Positions 1 through 12,199 of a stretch of DNA of 64,000 nucleotides are shown piece by piece. The DNA is taken from positions 145,234 to 209,233 of the forward strand of contig MNCI01002045.1 of NCBI GenBank assembly GCA_015680685.1. Direction: 5' to 3'. The notes below the pieces were generated by a model, which ran no database searches, had not been told where the DNA came from, and saw only the letters and a list, made by a program, of their open reading frames with translations. Source of the DNA: Gnetum montanum (lineage: Eukaryota > Streptophyta > Gnetopsida > Gnetales > Gnetaceae). The position numbers and the translations under genes were made by a program. Position 1 is the first letter of the stretch. Every line of letters begins with the position of its first letter.

Positions 1-940
1 TCCACTCAAGACACAAGTGCTTTTACAAAACAACCACCATTCCACAAACAAAAGAAAAGAGAAGTAGGAAGTGAGAGAGAGGGCCTTAGTTAGAGGGTAC
101 CTTCAGGCATAGGTGCATGTCATTCGAGTCCCATAACTAATGTGTGTAGCTCGTTTATTTGTCCAAGGGACGTGCTTTGAATTTCCATTGTTGTTTTTTT
201 TTTCTTTTTTTGAAATGGGAACCACACCATGCAAGGACTTATTCATGTCAAAGGGGTGTGCTTTGAATTTCTATCATTTTATTCATTTTTTTGGATGGGA
301 ACCACACCATACAATGACATTATTTTACTTGTTATTAATGGTTGGTATGGAATGGTAAGAAGTCCATGAAAAACACCCAAGCACTCAAGTAAGTAGAAGA
401 GTACAAAGAGTATTGAGTCCCCTTAAAGTCACACCCTTTACAAACCTTTGAATCCTTCCTAATTTTGGAACTACCAAGGTCACCGATTGATTAAAAGTTT
501 CATTAATGGAAGGGATCTCAAATTCCCAGAATAAGGAAAACCAAAGAGTTCATTGGATGGGTGGATGATGTGAACTCACTACCTATTCCAGGAAAAATAA
601 ATCATGTTAAAGTCATCAGACATTTGAATTCAAAAATAGAAACTAGGCATCAACAATCACAACATTAAGCACAAACCATCATTAGTAAACAGCAACAGCG
701 ACACCATGTCTTGTGGCAATAAGGCAATTTTATTAACAAAAATAAGAAAATATCATACTTGAATCAAAACAAAATAAATTAAAATATATATGAAACTGTA
801 AAATAATCAAGAAAGGTTCAAAGGTACTGATGATGGTGAAAATTTTGAAAAATCAAAAATTTGTAAAATCAAAAATGTGGAAAACAAAAAGTAGAAAAAC
901 TAAGAGGCCATTTGGATGATTAGCATGGCTGGCCATCTTC
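1..940. other. No gene seen; left flank of the gypsy element
   Basis: AT-rich sequence without a convincing reading frame. It lies downstream (minus sense) of the integrase remnant of the first gypsy element, so it may be that element's 3' untranslated part. I could not find a second copy of its LTR here, so the 3' LTR is either lost or outside the window. Confidence 0.4.
172..342. repeat. Two-copy tandem repeat, period about 86 bp
   Basis: Two adjacent copies start with GTGCTTTGAATTTC (172 and 258), continue through a T-rich stretch and reach GGGAACCACACCAT. Copies differ by scattered substitutions and T-run length. Non-coding. Confidence 0.6.
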
Positions 941-1099
941 CCCATGACCGAGTTGGAAAGAGGAGATCTGAAAAATAGAACATGGTTGTCCATCCATCAA
1001 GGTGGTAATTGCACTAGCCTATCTAGGTTTGAGGAAAGGCTTTACTTATTGAATGTTGACCAACTACTTTTTATTTGGGCTTTCAGGTTTGTAGATCAA

Positions 1100-2250
1100 C
1101 ATGGCCCTAGAGGGAAAGGTTTGATCAATTATATAAGGTCCCTCCCATAATGTTTAGAATTTTTCCTTTTGGGGTACATGTGTGGGGTTCCAATAGAGAA
1201 CTTTATCTCCTAGTTGCAATTTTACTTTCCTAATTCTAAGGTCATGACATTGCTTGTTGAATGCCTTGTTCACCTCATTCGAGAATAGGGCCACAAATCA
1301 ATTTTCATCTAACACATTCAAGTTGATTAATCTTTCTTTCTGTGCTAGACTTAGGTCAAGATTTAGATCACAAGCTGTTGAGAGTGTACGAAGCTCGAAT
1401 TGAATCAAGAGCATTGGAAGTTTTCCGTACACTAACTCATAGGGAGAATAGCCAATAGGAAGTTTCCAAGTTGAAGGATAAGCCCAAAGAGCATTATTAA
1501 GTTTTGCACTCCAATCCTTCCTATATTTACTAATGTTACATGTTAATATTTTTGTGATATCCTAGTTGGTTACCTCTACTTAACTATTGGCTTAGGGATG
1601 ATAGGGTGTTGTTAATTTATGTTCAACCCCCAAGCATTGCATTAATTTTCTAAAAGTGGCACTTGTGAAATGAGTTTCATTATATGAAATTATTGAACAT
1701 GGCACCCCAAACCTATTTACAATATGTTATTATATAAATTTAGAAGCAGTGGATGATATACAATCAATAACGGTTGTTGCTTCTGCCCATTTTATACAAT
1801 AGTCAACTACTACTATAATATATGCTTTCCCATTGGACATGGGTGTGATGAAACCCATGAAGTCAATGCCCCATATGTTGAAAGGTTTCAATGGTTGGAT
1901 CCACTATTGAGGATCCTTCATACGAGCAGTCATCCCTCCATCTCATTAACAACATTCACAAGACTTGGTAAATTGGTGGACATCCTTAAAGATTATAGGC
2001 CAACAGTATCTTGCCATCAGGATTTTTATGGCTATGCATCTCCCTACATTATGGCCTCTGCAAGGTCCTTCGTGAGCATCCTAGAGAATGCATAGTTGAT
2101 CTTCATCCAAGACACACCAACGAATCAAGCCATCGGCACACACCTTGTAGAGGTGTCCGTTGATTTCCATGAAGCATTTGAATTGATGAAGGAATTGCTA
2201 TTTCTTTCTAAAATCCAAGTCTTGGGGCATCTCCTGAGTGTGAAGATATG
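1100..2250 (-). pseudogene. Gypsy integrase remnant
   Basis: Minus-strand translation around 1,880-1,600 gives GIDFMGFITPMSNGKAYII, then KWAEATTVI, then a stretch ending THFTSATFRKLMQCLGVEH and LTTPYHP. These are the integrase core around the first two catalytic positions, followed by a VEV tract that would hold the glutamate. Around 1,500-1,420 the typical post-core segment LNNALWAYPSTWKLPIGYSP appears. The core has several in-frame stops; three sit within 1,562-1,594, where the family normally has Gln or a basic residue. The C-terminal part down to about 1,100 is recognisable but broken. Non-functional. Confidence 0.8.
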
Positions 2251-2289
2251 TGAGGATGCCATTATACCATGTTTCTTTTACAAACATTT

Positions 2290-3000
2290 TTTCACTTATT
2301 GCTCCTATAAAGAGAAGTTCATCTAAAAACCGATTAGAGAGTGGGCTCTCCTCCTCTTTATTATCTCATCTTAAGCAAGAGAGGTGGTCAACAACCACAT
2401 TCTTGGTCCCTTTTCAATCTACCATTGTGAGATCAAACTCCTGCAAGATCACAAGCCACTGTATGACATGAGGGCTCACTGTTCGCTTGTTCATGAAGAA
2501 GCAAATTACACTATGGTCCATATACATAAATACCTTGTAACCAAGCACAGAGTGCTTGAACTTTTTTAGAGCATACACCACTACCATTAATTCTTTCTCT
2601 ATGGTAGTGTAATTTAACTATGCTCCCACAATGTTTCGGCTAACACAGTGGATGTAGTATGGACGTTTCTTATCATCCATTTGTGTAAGTACCGCTCCCA
2701 AAGCATAGTTAGATGCATCTATCATGATATGGAAGAGTCTAGACTAGTCTAGTGCTTGTAGGATTAATGTTTTTCTACAAGTTTTTCTTTTAACTATTGG
2801 AATTCATATTCACATTCCTCAATCTAGATAAAAGGTACATCTTTCTTTGTAACCTTTACCAATGACTTTGCAATCTTAGAGAAATTCTCTATGAATTGCC
2901 AATAGTAGCCAGTGTGTCCAAGGAATGATCAAACATCTTTAACAATCTCTAGTTAACATGTTATTCCTTGGATGACCCTTATCTTTCTTGGGTCAACCTC
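2290..3000 (-). pseudogene. Gypsy RNase H region remnant
   Basis: Between RT and integrase, minus-strand translation gives a QWLVILQEFDLTMVD segment (about 2,460-2,400) and then NVVVDHLSCLR. These match the end of the gypsy RNase H domain and the tether into the integrase zinc-binding region (commonly QEFDLEI and VADHLSR in relatives). Stops interrupt it. The domain start is not sharply visible. Confidence 0.65.
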
Positions 3001-3009
3001 AATCCCTTT

Positions 3010-3640
3010 TTATAAAATTTGATGCCCTAGCATAATGCCTTCTTGGATCATGAGATGGCTCTTTTGCCAGCTCAGCCATAGGTTTGTCTCTACATATCTC
3101 TTTAGTACTTGCTCAAGTCGGTTCAAGGCTTTCTCAAAGGTAGCTCCAGTGATGAAAAAGTCATCCACGAAGACTTTAACATCACTACTGATCTGCTGTT
3201 GAAAGATACTAAGGACCAAGTGTTGAAATGTTGCAAAGGCATTGCATAGGCCACAATGGCATCTTACAATATGCAAAAGTCCCCCAAGGACTCATGAATG
3301 TTGTATTGGAGTAATCTTCTAATGCAATTTGGATTTGGTTATAGCTACTATAACCATCCTAGAAACTATAATAACAATGCCCAAATATGGTGTCCAATAC
3401 TTGATCCACAAATGACAAAGGAAAATGATCTTTAAATGTTACCATATTCAATAAATTAAAGTTGATGTAGGCCCACCATTTGCCACCCTTCTTTGGTACA
3501 ATTATGAGCAAGCTAACCCACTCACTATCCATGATGGGATAGATGAACCCTGCCTTAAGGAGTTGCTCTATTTCCTCCTTAACAATTTGCTTCAATTTGG
3601 GGTTCAACTGCCTCTGTGGCTGCCTTCTAAGCTTCATGGA
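3010..3640 (-). pseudogene. Gypsy reverse transcriptase remnant
   Basis: Two minus-strand open stretches carry RT. The upstream one (3,637-3,359) reads IEQLLKAGFIYPI, SEWVSLLIIVPKKGGKW, FNLLNMVTFKDHFPLSFVDQ, matching the RT fingers. The downstream one (3,276-3,010) reads HCGLCNAFATFQHLVLSIF, VKVFVDDFFI, and LWLSWQKSHLMIQEGIMLGH, covering the palm with the VDD catalytic pair. The usual LDGYSGYNQI segment between them falls in a frame-broken stretch. Usual gypsy RT is about 180-200 residues; both halves are present but not in one frame. Confidence 0.88.
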
Positions 3641-3699
3641 AGGGTCACTGTAGATGTAATGCTGGCATATCCTTGGATCAATCTGTATTAGCTCTGGCT

Positions 3700-4620
3700 A
3701 TGATCAAGCAAAGGCTATTTACCATTTGTTAATTGTCCTCAATAGCTTTTCCTTTTGTTTAGGAGCAAGTTTGGCATTAATTATGACCAGTTTACCATTG
3801 TTTAGGAATGCATACTCCATATCGACCAGTAAATTTTTTAGCTCTAGGGGCTCTTGCTTGAAGTTATCAGGGATTTCCACCTCTCCCCAATAGGTATCAT
3901 CATCTTCATCAAAGAGTTGGGAATGAACTTGTTCAGTCTTATCCATGCCTTCAATATAAATACATGTTAGGCTCTTATTTGGTTCCATGCATAATGTGTT
4001 GCTATCTAAGTCAACTATCAGCCACTAGGTACCCTCCTCTTTGGTGGCTGCTACATACAAACATCTTTGTATATTGATCTCTTGTGCATACTAATTACAT
4101 GCCTTAATGTGTGTACTCCTGATTGACCAAATATTTTGCATGCAATTGCACCCATTGTCACTGTACACGATGCATGGAATACACTTCTCAATCTTGCCTA
4201 ATTCATTTTCCTTGGATATTTCTAAAGATAGATCCCTTATACCTATACGTGTGTCAACCATGCTTAATCAAGCCCTTTCCATAATGATGGGAAACTCACT
4301 TTTGTAGTTGTTCACCTTAATCACTAGAAAATTAGCAAGATTGGACCACCCACAAATTGTGATCACAATGTCCTCTACTAATCCCAAAGGGACAGTAATT
4401 GACTGATCTGTTAATTCTAAACGAATGTTGCTTTTCTTGAGAGGTGGTAAGTTCTAGGCCTTGTACATATCATGGGAGATGAGATTAACTCTAGAACCAA
4501 AGTCAAGAAGAGCTTTGCATGGTTCATGTCTAATGATCTATAGATAAATGAATAGACTTCCTAGGTCAAATCTTTTCGTATGAAGATTGCCAGCCTTGAT
4601 CCAGTCGAAAATAGCATGAG
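3700..4620 (-). pseudogene. Gypsy protease and protease-RT linker
   Basis: Minus-strand 3,988-3,719 contains EPLELKNLLVDMEYAFLNNGKLVIINAKLAPKQ in two parts, matching the ELK-PLP-LKYAFL linker that precedes gypsy RT. Further upstream (about 4,530-4,440) the translation PCKALLDFGSRVNLISHDMY fits the aspartic protease active-site region, where DFGS stands for the usual D-S/T-G or DLGA. Interrupted by stops. Confidence 0.7.
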
Positions 4621-5249
4621 TCAGCATCATAGTGCAGATCTTAGGCAACACTTGATTTGAAGGATACTCAAAGGTATTGGATGCAGAGGATGAGGGTGTT
4701 GGAAATGAAATATGATCAACTAGACTAGATTATGAGGGTTAAAGAGGACTGCTAGGTTGAAAGAAGGATCTTTTCCTTAATTGATTGTCCAGACCACTTG
4801 GCTGAAAAACTGGTTGTGAGTGTATAGACCTCGTAGCATTTTGTTCTTGCAGCTGTGGAGGAATCTCACACTACATGGATGGAGTAGGAGTTAATTGGGC
4901 TCAAGGCAGAGGTGTATGTGTAGAGGGATGTAGAGGATGATATGGATATGGATATGGGTTTTTCCCTCGAGTAGATGGTAAATGTGTTTGGTGGTACTTT
5001 GGAGGGTAATAGTGATGCTAGAATGATATATGACTTACAGAACTTCTAGGGGAGATGGGCTACTGAACATAGTACCTATATGGATCTAGTTACCTACAAG
5101 GGTACTACTACCTTGGCAGTGACATTCCCCACAATTGCGATTGATACCACTATTGGTATTATTTGTACAGTTGTGGAGGAGTTCCACTTAGGTAGTAATC
5201 TTGTTACTATTGGTGGAACTGCCATGGACTGCCTTGAGGATAAGGCAAT

Positions 5250-6860
5250 AGTCTTAGAGCTTGCCTATGTTCTAGGTGAGGATTCAATGCATACACTCCA
5301 GACTCTTGTAAGTGTGACACCATATGGCAGAATCCCTTTGGATGTTTGTATTAACAAATGTTACATTTACTTTCATCATCAAAGTCAAAATCCATAACTT
5401 CCTCTACTACAATAGCTTTGCCCTTACTCCTTTGGTAGGCACATTCAGCTTCTTTTCACCTCCTACGATTACGATCACTATTTTGCTCTTTGGATTCATT
5501 AGCAATCTTCAAAGCAATTTGAACTTTTTCATTCAAAAAGTCCCATAACTTTTCAATCTTGGCTAAAATATCATAAACATATTTTTGAATGGGCAAAGTC
5601 TTTTTGTTCACCACTTCATCAAGTGGTGACTCCACCTTCTCACAAAATAAAACCTCTCGTTTTCTGATGGAAGGGTCCCTATTATACTCTTTAGTACTTT
5701 TCCTTTTTCGTAGCTCCCCTTCTTCTTTTGCTACCTACTCTATTAGCCTTTGGATTTGATGAGCTCTTAGTTTAGGCAATCTTCCTTGGACATACACCCC
5801 AAGGATTCTTCTTATTTTTGCTCTAAGCCCATCTATGATGTGGCGAAGTTGTTCCCTCTGAGAATAACCATGGCCAAGGCATTGGTGTAAGCTTTCTTGA
5901 TGAGTATCCTTAGGAAAAGCTTGAGTTTCTGCCACTCATTTTCTATGTTCTATAAGATGCAGGCATCATGAAAAGCTTGTAGATTTGTTTACAAATAAAA
6001 ATTGTATCCCCTTCAAATCTTGGGATATTATTCATGTCTAAGCGCTTGATCTGACTATCCTTCATATGCCTAGTTGGAATTTTCACTACCTCTTCAATAT
6101 TGAGCATACTTTGAGTTGCTAATAGAGGTTCATCACTGTGTCGATGATGCTAATGATGGTTGTAGCCACCCCTTCGATTTTGGTAACCTTCATAGTTATT
6201 ATTATCTCATTGATCACCTTCATCATGATCATTTTGATTATGGCTTCCATGAGAATTTTCAAATGAAGGGGAATGTTCGAAATTGGATAAAGAGGATGAA
6301 GGGGAAGGTGAACCACCACCACCACTCTTATGCTTATTACGATCACCATCCTTAGATTCCTTTCTATTGTGGTGCTTTCCCAAGTCCCTACCATAGCTAT
6401 CACTTTTTTCTGAACCTAATTTATGGATAGTGGAGAATCAGGGGGTGGAGAATCTTCATGTTGAGAACCTTCAGTAGGAGGATCCTCATTGTCATCTTGA
6501 TTTAGTAGGAATAAGGGATTAGTGTAATGTTTTCCCTTTGTAGCCTCATGAAGTTTCTCCTAACGTTGATCTCGTTTGCATTTTGTTTTAGTGGGATCAT
6601 AGTTCCGAGTGTCATATCCATCCACAACATATTCTTCATGAAGATCTAAGATGTCCAACTTCTTAAGAGTTTTAAGCAACATCCCTGGCACAGATCGATC
6701 AGGGGGCAAGATGATGTTACCCTCCATATCATGCCATTGCAGCTATTCATCCTGATGTAGGATGAAGGTAAAGTTTGGCACATACTCATCTGGATGAGTA
6801 TATACCACCTTACACTCTTATGGGACCAATGGTTTGGTATTTTCATTCTTGCAAAAAGAA
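5250..6860 (-). pseudogene. Gypsy gag remnant
   Basis: The region between protease and PBS should be gag. One minus frame over 6,400-6,050 gives a low-complexity Ser/Gly/His/Asn-rich tract (KSGGGGSPSPSSSLSNFEHS, later NNNYEGYQNRRGGYNHH). A short Cys/His cluster near 5,330-5,290 (WCHTYKSLECMH) could be a worn zinc knuckle. No single long frame remains. The assignment rests mainly on position. Confidence 0.5.
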
Positions 6861-7004
6861 GAAGACATTTTGCAAAACAAAATAAAATTATCAGTGTGCT
6901 TTTATAATTCTATGTATAGTGGGAATGAGATTGACCTTAAGGTTCGTACAACGATATTAATGATATTCACTTAAACCTAAATAGCGCACGTTCCACAAAC
7001 AAAG

Positions 7005-7022
7005 TTCCTAGCAATGGTGCCA
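7005..7022 (-). promoter_or_regulatory. Primer-binding site of the gypsy element
   Basis: On the minus strand TGGCACCATTGCTAGGAA directly follows the LTR end (CACTCATCGT). It resembles the TGGCGCCGTTGCCGGGGA seen next to many plant gypsy LTRs. The same layout recurs at 26,720-26,737. Confidence 0.7.
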
Positions 7023-7860
7023 ACGATGAGTGGCAAGGTACCCCTATGTCCAACCATATGAATCACAGAGCCTTCATGCATGATCTGGTTGAATTCCATG
7101 GACTTTATCATTTCTAGTGCACTAGTCCTTTAGAAAGTGAATCTAGCCTTAAGGTTAATCGTTGTCTTTCCGATTACACTTGTGATATTTGTTGGTATGG
7201 TTAAGTATAACTGAGGCATCCAATTTTTATAATTTTGTGTTTTATATTTTGGTGCTCAAAATGTCAATAAAAGGAATTTAATTAACTAATTTAAGTTAAC
7301 TAATTAACTAGGATTTAACTAATCTTAACATAAGCATCTGATCCCACTTTCCATACATGTCCTGAACCCATGTATCCACTGCTAGGCGACCAAGCTCTAT
7401 GCTATTGGGCATACCAAGCAATAATGCTACTAGGATTACCAAGTGAATACATGTTACGCTCGAAGAGGTCGTACTTATGTGTGTAATCTATTTGGCTTAA
7501 TTACTTCATTAATGCAATAACTGAAAAATATTTAATAACTAATGGAAAATATTTAATAAATAATTAAAAACATTGAATGCATAATTGAAATAACTAATAT
7601 ATCTAAAGTGCTACAAGGTCTATCAAAAAGTTTGTCTTTATTACCACACACACTATCATACTTAGGTACAACAATGCTCCAATAAAGATTTGTACACTTA
7701 ATGAATCCTACTATGGGCACTTGGGGAAAAATTCTAACTTTCAAATGGAAAAAATGTAAGAGCTTCGTTGCAACTACAATCTCTAATTACCATAAATGTG
7801 GCTATAGGTATCTATTTATAGCCAAAAACCAACACTGCATCATGAGGCCTTGTCAACTCA
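7023..7860 (-). repeat. 5' LTR of the gypsy element
   Basis: This block ends (minus sense) at the primer-binding site and shares strings with the repeats at about 24.99-25.74, 26.74-27.55, 62.58 and 63.72 kb. Examples are the ACCATATGAATCACA-type segment near its end and the ATTACCAAGTGAATACAT-type segment in the middle. The outer border near 7,860 is where similarity stops and is approximate. Confidence 0.7.
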
Positions 7861-9180
7861 TGATAAGATGCATCAATTAGGCCTCGTCAATGAGCCCTCG
7901 TCAACACAACCAACTGAATGTGACTCATCATCTATAGAACTTGAAAATGCACTAGAGAGACTACTTCAGATAGGACAAGTTGTCCAAAATATTTTCGATA
8001 TTCCAAGCAATATCGCCATAGTACAGTTAGAGCTTATATCCTCAAAAAGCAAATTGATCATGGCAGAAACAAGGATGCAACATGTAGAAAGTGAAGTGCA
8101 AAGGTTACAAGAAAAATTAATTACATTGAGAATATAAAGACAAGACCCTACACAACATAATGCATCTAACTAGTAAGCACTATTTAGAGATGAACAAATT
8201 AATTAACTGATGACCAAATAAAAATAGATGAAGATGAAAAAGAAGAAAGAACCATGGAATTCCTTAGTAGTAGAAGCTCAAACATACACTCATGCTACAT
8301 CCATTGTTGCACTAGAAGAAAACAAAATAATTGTTGTATAGAATTTGAGGTTGACAGATATTGAAAAGTAAAAGAACATACTAAAAAAAAAGCATTCATT
8401 AGCTTATAGAGTAGTTTACTAGAATCAACCTTAATATCAGACAACTGGCCCATGAGAGTAGGATCCTATCAATAAAAGAAGTATATGTAATCCATCAAAA
8501 GTTAGCCATTGAAATCAGCGCATGGTAAAATAAGACCAAGAAGCATGAAAGGCTTTAAAAGAATTTTAGAAACCAAATGGGCATGTATAATTAGATTAAT
8601 AAGAAAGAAATCCAGATGGCCAAGGCCGAGATCAATTCTATTACAGAATATACACTTAATTGGTAGTCCATCCTAGATAGCCTTACCCATATTAATCAAG
8701 ATGATCTAAAGAATAAAGACTTGGAAATAAAAAACCTAATAGAGTACATGGGGTTAGCAAATCTCTTATATGCTAACTTAGCCATCTTAACAATAGATAG
8801 ACCAAGGACAAAGTTGGAGTACTAGGTAGCTAAGATGTATCCCATGTATGAAAAGGAGTTTGTAGAAAGAAATGTTATGTAACAAAAATTCCATATTCCA
8901 AACTCTAAATTAGAAGTATTCAAGTCTAGCTACCTACATTAGAAAAATCTAGTAGCAAACTTGGTAAAAAGAATGATGGGTTATCAAGAGATATAGAAGA
9001 TGGCTAGGACTTTTGAAATAGAAGGAATGTAATTTGCAGCATGGTATGTTAAAGCTAACAAAATGTTGCTACAGCTGTCATGTTTTTGAGAAGTATCAAC
9101 TCCTATAAACATTGTTGAACTTGCATATGTTGTCACATATATGCCATTTAATGGAGTAGTCTTTCAAGATGATGATTGAA
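7850..9180 (+). pseudogene. Coiled-coil retroelement ORF, copy 1
   Basis: A plus-strand frame (7,850-8,137, 95 aa) reads ELENALERLLQIGQVVQNIF and MQHVESEVQRLQEKL. It is a charged, heptad-like protein that I do not recognise. DNA similarity to 23.45-24.66 kb continues to about 9,180 across broken frames, so the original ORF was several hundred codons. This copy has more stops and indels than copy 2. It abuts the 5' LTR of the minus-strand gypsy element, which apparently cut it off at the left. A gag-like role in a retroelement is likely but unproven. Confidence 0.55.
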
Positions 9181-12100
9181 ATAGCATTTGGTAAATTAAT
9201 TTTTACTAGTGATTGAAAGATAATCTACTAGCATACAGAGAGTTGGATTACTTATTTTTTAGAAAAAGATCAATAATATGAAGCATGAATGAATCATGAA
9301 CATTGTAGAAAGGAAAATGAATAGAAAGTACTTTCAAGCATCACAATTTAGGCTTCAGTGCCCATAATTTCAAGGTAGAAACCCAAGGGTATCAAGTATG
9401 GAGTTTATGGAAGCTTAATAACAAACCAAAGGTTGTAAAATTAGTAGTTCTCTTATGTAAACATTATGGGACTCCACATTGGAATTTATGTTTGTATCAT
9501 CAAATTGGTGGAATGCACAAGGTATTTTATTCCCTGTACAAGATGGTTTTACACAAGCATATCAAGCGTTTGATGATATTATAAAATATTTCAAATGTTC
9601 CAGCCTTCAAGCAATAGAGACAATGTTAAAGATTCTTATACTCAAGATTGTTCCTGATTAGTAGAGTTGCTCAAGTAATAATAATAGTTGAGAAAGATAG
9701 GCCAAACCAATATGCTTTAAGAAAATATTAATATATATATAAATAAAAATATTCAAGGCCCTAGTATCTTATTGAAACTATACATAGTTCCTGCAACTCA
9801 ATAGAGAGAAGCTCTATAAAACCAATGTTCTATGTCAATCCTTAGAACTATGAAAAATATGGAATAACACCAATGAAGTAGTAGTGAAACCACAGCAAAG
9901 CGAGAACCAAAAAAGAAAAAAGAAGGAAAATCCAAGAGAAGCAATCATCTTAGAACAATAAAAAATAATAAAGGAAATAACAGATCCACTCCTGAAAGCA
10001 GCAAGGATAGAAATCCTTGGTTCAACCAAGTGTTCTCATAGGCATCAAAACTATAGTAGAGAAGCTCATTCATGTTTTCTCCATATGGTATGGACATTGT
10101 CAACACTCGATCAAAGAGCTTTGAGCATGAGCCATCATAGCTGCTGCTTTCTCTCTAAATAGCATCTAAGAAACAACGTGGCAATCTGCAAAACCCTCAT
10201 CTATGTGTTTAAAACAGGCAAAGGAACCAATGGCATGTGGAAAAGGCAGAAACAATGACAATAATAACCTTGAATCTTGAATGGTGCTAGTGTAGGCAAC
10301 GACAACAAACAAAATCATAGCTATGAAACCCCAATGGCAAAGGATTCGAGAATAGTTGCAGATAAAAAGGGCTAAAGGACATGGAGCTCATCACATGGCA
10401 ATGTGCAGAGAACTTCATTCTGGAGGTTGTGGCCTACAATTCCAATGTCAAGCACGATAAAGGATAGAGTAGCATATGTGGCACTATGCGGACAAGAACA
10501 AAACTGAAACAATACACATGTTCACTATTCAAGAGAAGTCCATCATGTTCACTATCATAGTAGAACTTAATTTTGGATCCTTCATGGAGTTTTCTCCTAC
10601 ACATGTCTGTGAACAACTACAAGACAATCCATTATGGCCAACCAATTCTAGCTCTATAGAATGGTACATGGAAGAAGCCTATTAATTTTGGCAACACAAA
10701 CAGGATGATGGGACTATGAGGATCAAGGAAGTAACCAGACCCTATTCAGTTGAAGCAATTGTAAGGGCATTGAGTCGTACCAAATATCAGGGCCAATATC
10801 AATCTAATATCTATAAGGACTAACACAAATGCATGAAACTTATGGCTATAGAGGGCATACGAAAACATAGAAAAATAATATAGTGGATTATCAATTGTTG
10901 AAAATCTACTTCAAGATTGGGACATACCACATCTTCCCAAAAAAGAGGGTTAATCAAATTTCCACCTATACCACTTTAGAAAGTGCTATTTTGATAGGGA
11001 AATTCCAAGTCAACATCGCTTATCTATTATTTATAGAAATACAAAGAAAGTTTAAGGAGAAAAAGATAGGGAAACTATTAGCACATTTCCACCATTTGAT
11101 GGAGTAGTGATGGTCATCGTTAAGAAAAATTTTGTTCAAAATTCAATTACAATATTTAAGAGCTTAAAAAAAAGAGGTTATTCCTAGAGAGTTAACTTTG
11201 ATTACTAGTGCTCCAAACTCTAGAAAAAGTAAATGAATTGATTTTCTTTTATGAAATTTGAATCAATGTGAAGGCTGAAAATTTGCTCTTAGTTCTACAA
11301 AAAAGAAGGTTCATAAGCATGTAGAAAAGTATATATGAAATGACTCAAAAATTACCTTGTCAAAGGTCTTACATATGGAAAAAATCAACTTCAATATATC
11401 TGAAACTCAATACTATTTGTTAACATGTAACCTTTTTAATGATAATCTTTGTATAAAAAATAAGAAATTGGATTATCATTCATTGAGAGTTTTAAGTATA
11501 AGTTTAATATTGGAACTTTCTGCATGGTACATGAGCACCAATTCTAATGCAAATAAAACCAAAGATTTGGAAGTGCTAGTTTATGTGAGATACAGTGTGT
11601 TTCCACTAAAGGAATTATAAGATTATTTAGTGACAGCAGGATAAGATGCACTAATTATTCTTTCTTTAAAGATTGGCCTATATGCTTCTAAATTGGAAGA
11701 TAAATTAGCATTTGGAGGAGTTAGGCATGTGATGGTTTATGGCTACAGATGCTTTTCAAGAATCAGGTGTTAATAGTTTCTAGTGAAATGTGGAAGAGTT
11801 CCTGCTTATTAAGGTAGGCTTGTTACTACAAACAAAATTATGATGTGCTTTCACATAACCGAGTTTATAAGAAACTATAGCTACCATGATGCTGTCCAAA
11901 ATATTTTAGGACATTGAAAAAAGGCAAGTTGCTTTCATGATAAAGGACATAAGGCATATTGCAAAGAATCAGGAAATTCGTATTTATTGATATTTGGTGT
12001 CCTTCTGATGTTACTATCACAGTTTCCATCCTTGGAAAACATTTCATGGATGTCCATTATTGCTTACTCCATAATTAATTTAGGACTCAATGTGGCAAAA

Positions 12101-12190
12101 GCAATGGGTGCAAATAATTCAACAATGTTATTGATAGGGATTCCTATAGATTCCAAATTTTGGATGCACTAACACCTGGGAGAAAAAACT
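9180..12190 (+). other. Decayed probable retroelement body, no clear gene
   Basis: This continues the coiled-coil block but without a counterpart at 24.8 kb. It is AT-rich with short plus-strand open pieces (10,883-11,107; 11,357-11,620; 11,987-12,172), none showing an RT, integrase or protease motif I can name. A plausible internal region of the same unknown element, heavily mutated. Confidence 0.35.
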
Positions 12191-12199
12191 CATTTGAGG

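Larger units (their letters stand above)
940..7860 (-). mobile_element. Degenerate Ty3/gypsy LTR retrotransposon
   Basis: Read on the minus strand, the order from high to low coordinate is 5' LTR, primer-binding site, gag, aspartic protease, reverse transcriptase, RNase H, integrase. This is the Ty3/gypsy order. The RT and integrase wording (LCNAFATFQ, VFVDDF, GIDFMG) and the PBS-like TGGCACCATTGC resemble the Athila/Tat side of the superfamily, which is family knowledge and not tested here. Every domain carries stops or frameshifts, so the element is dead. Boundaries at the integrase end are approximate; no 3' LTR was found. Confidence 0.85.

Noticed and set aside
6116-6403. His-rich and Ile/Val-rich ORFs on both strands
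   Set aside because: Shadows of the low-complexity gag region of the gypsy element; composition alone keeps them open.
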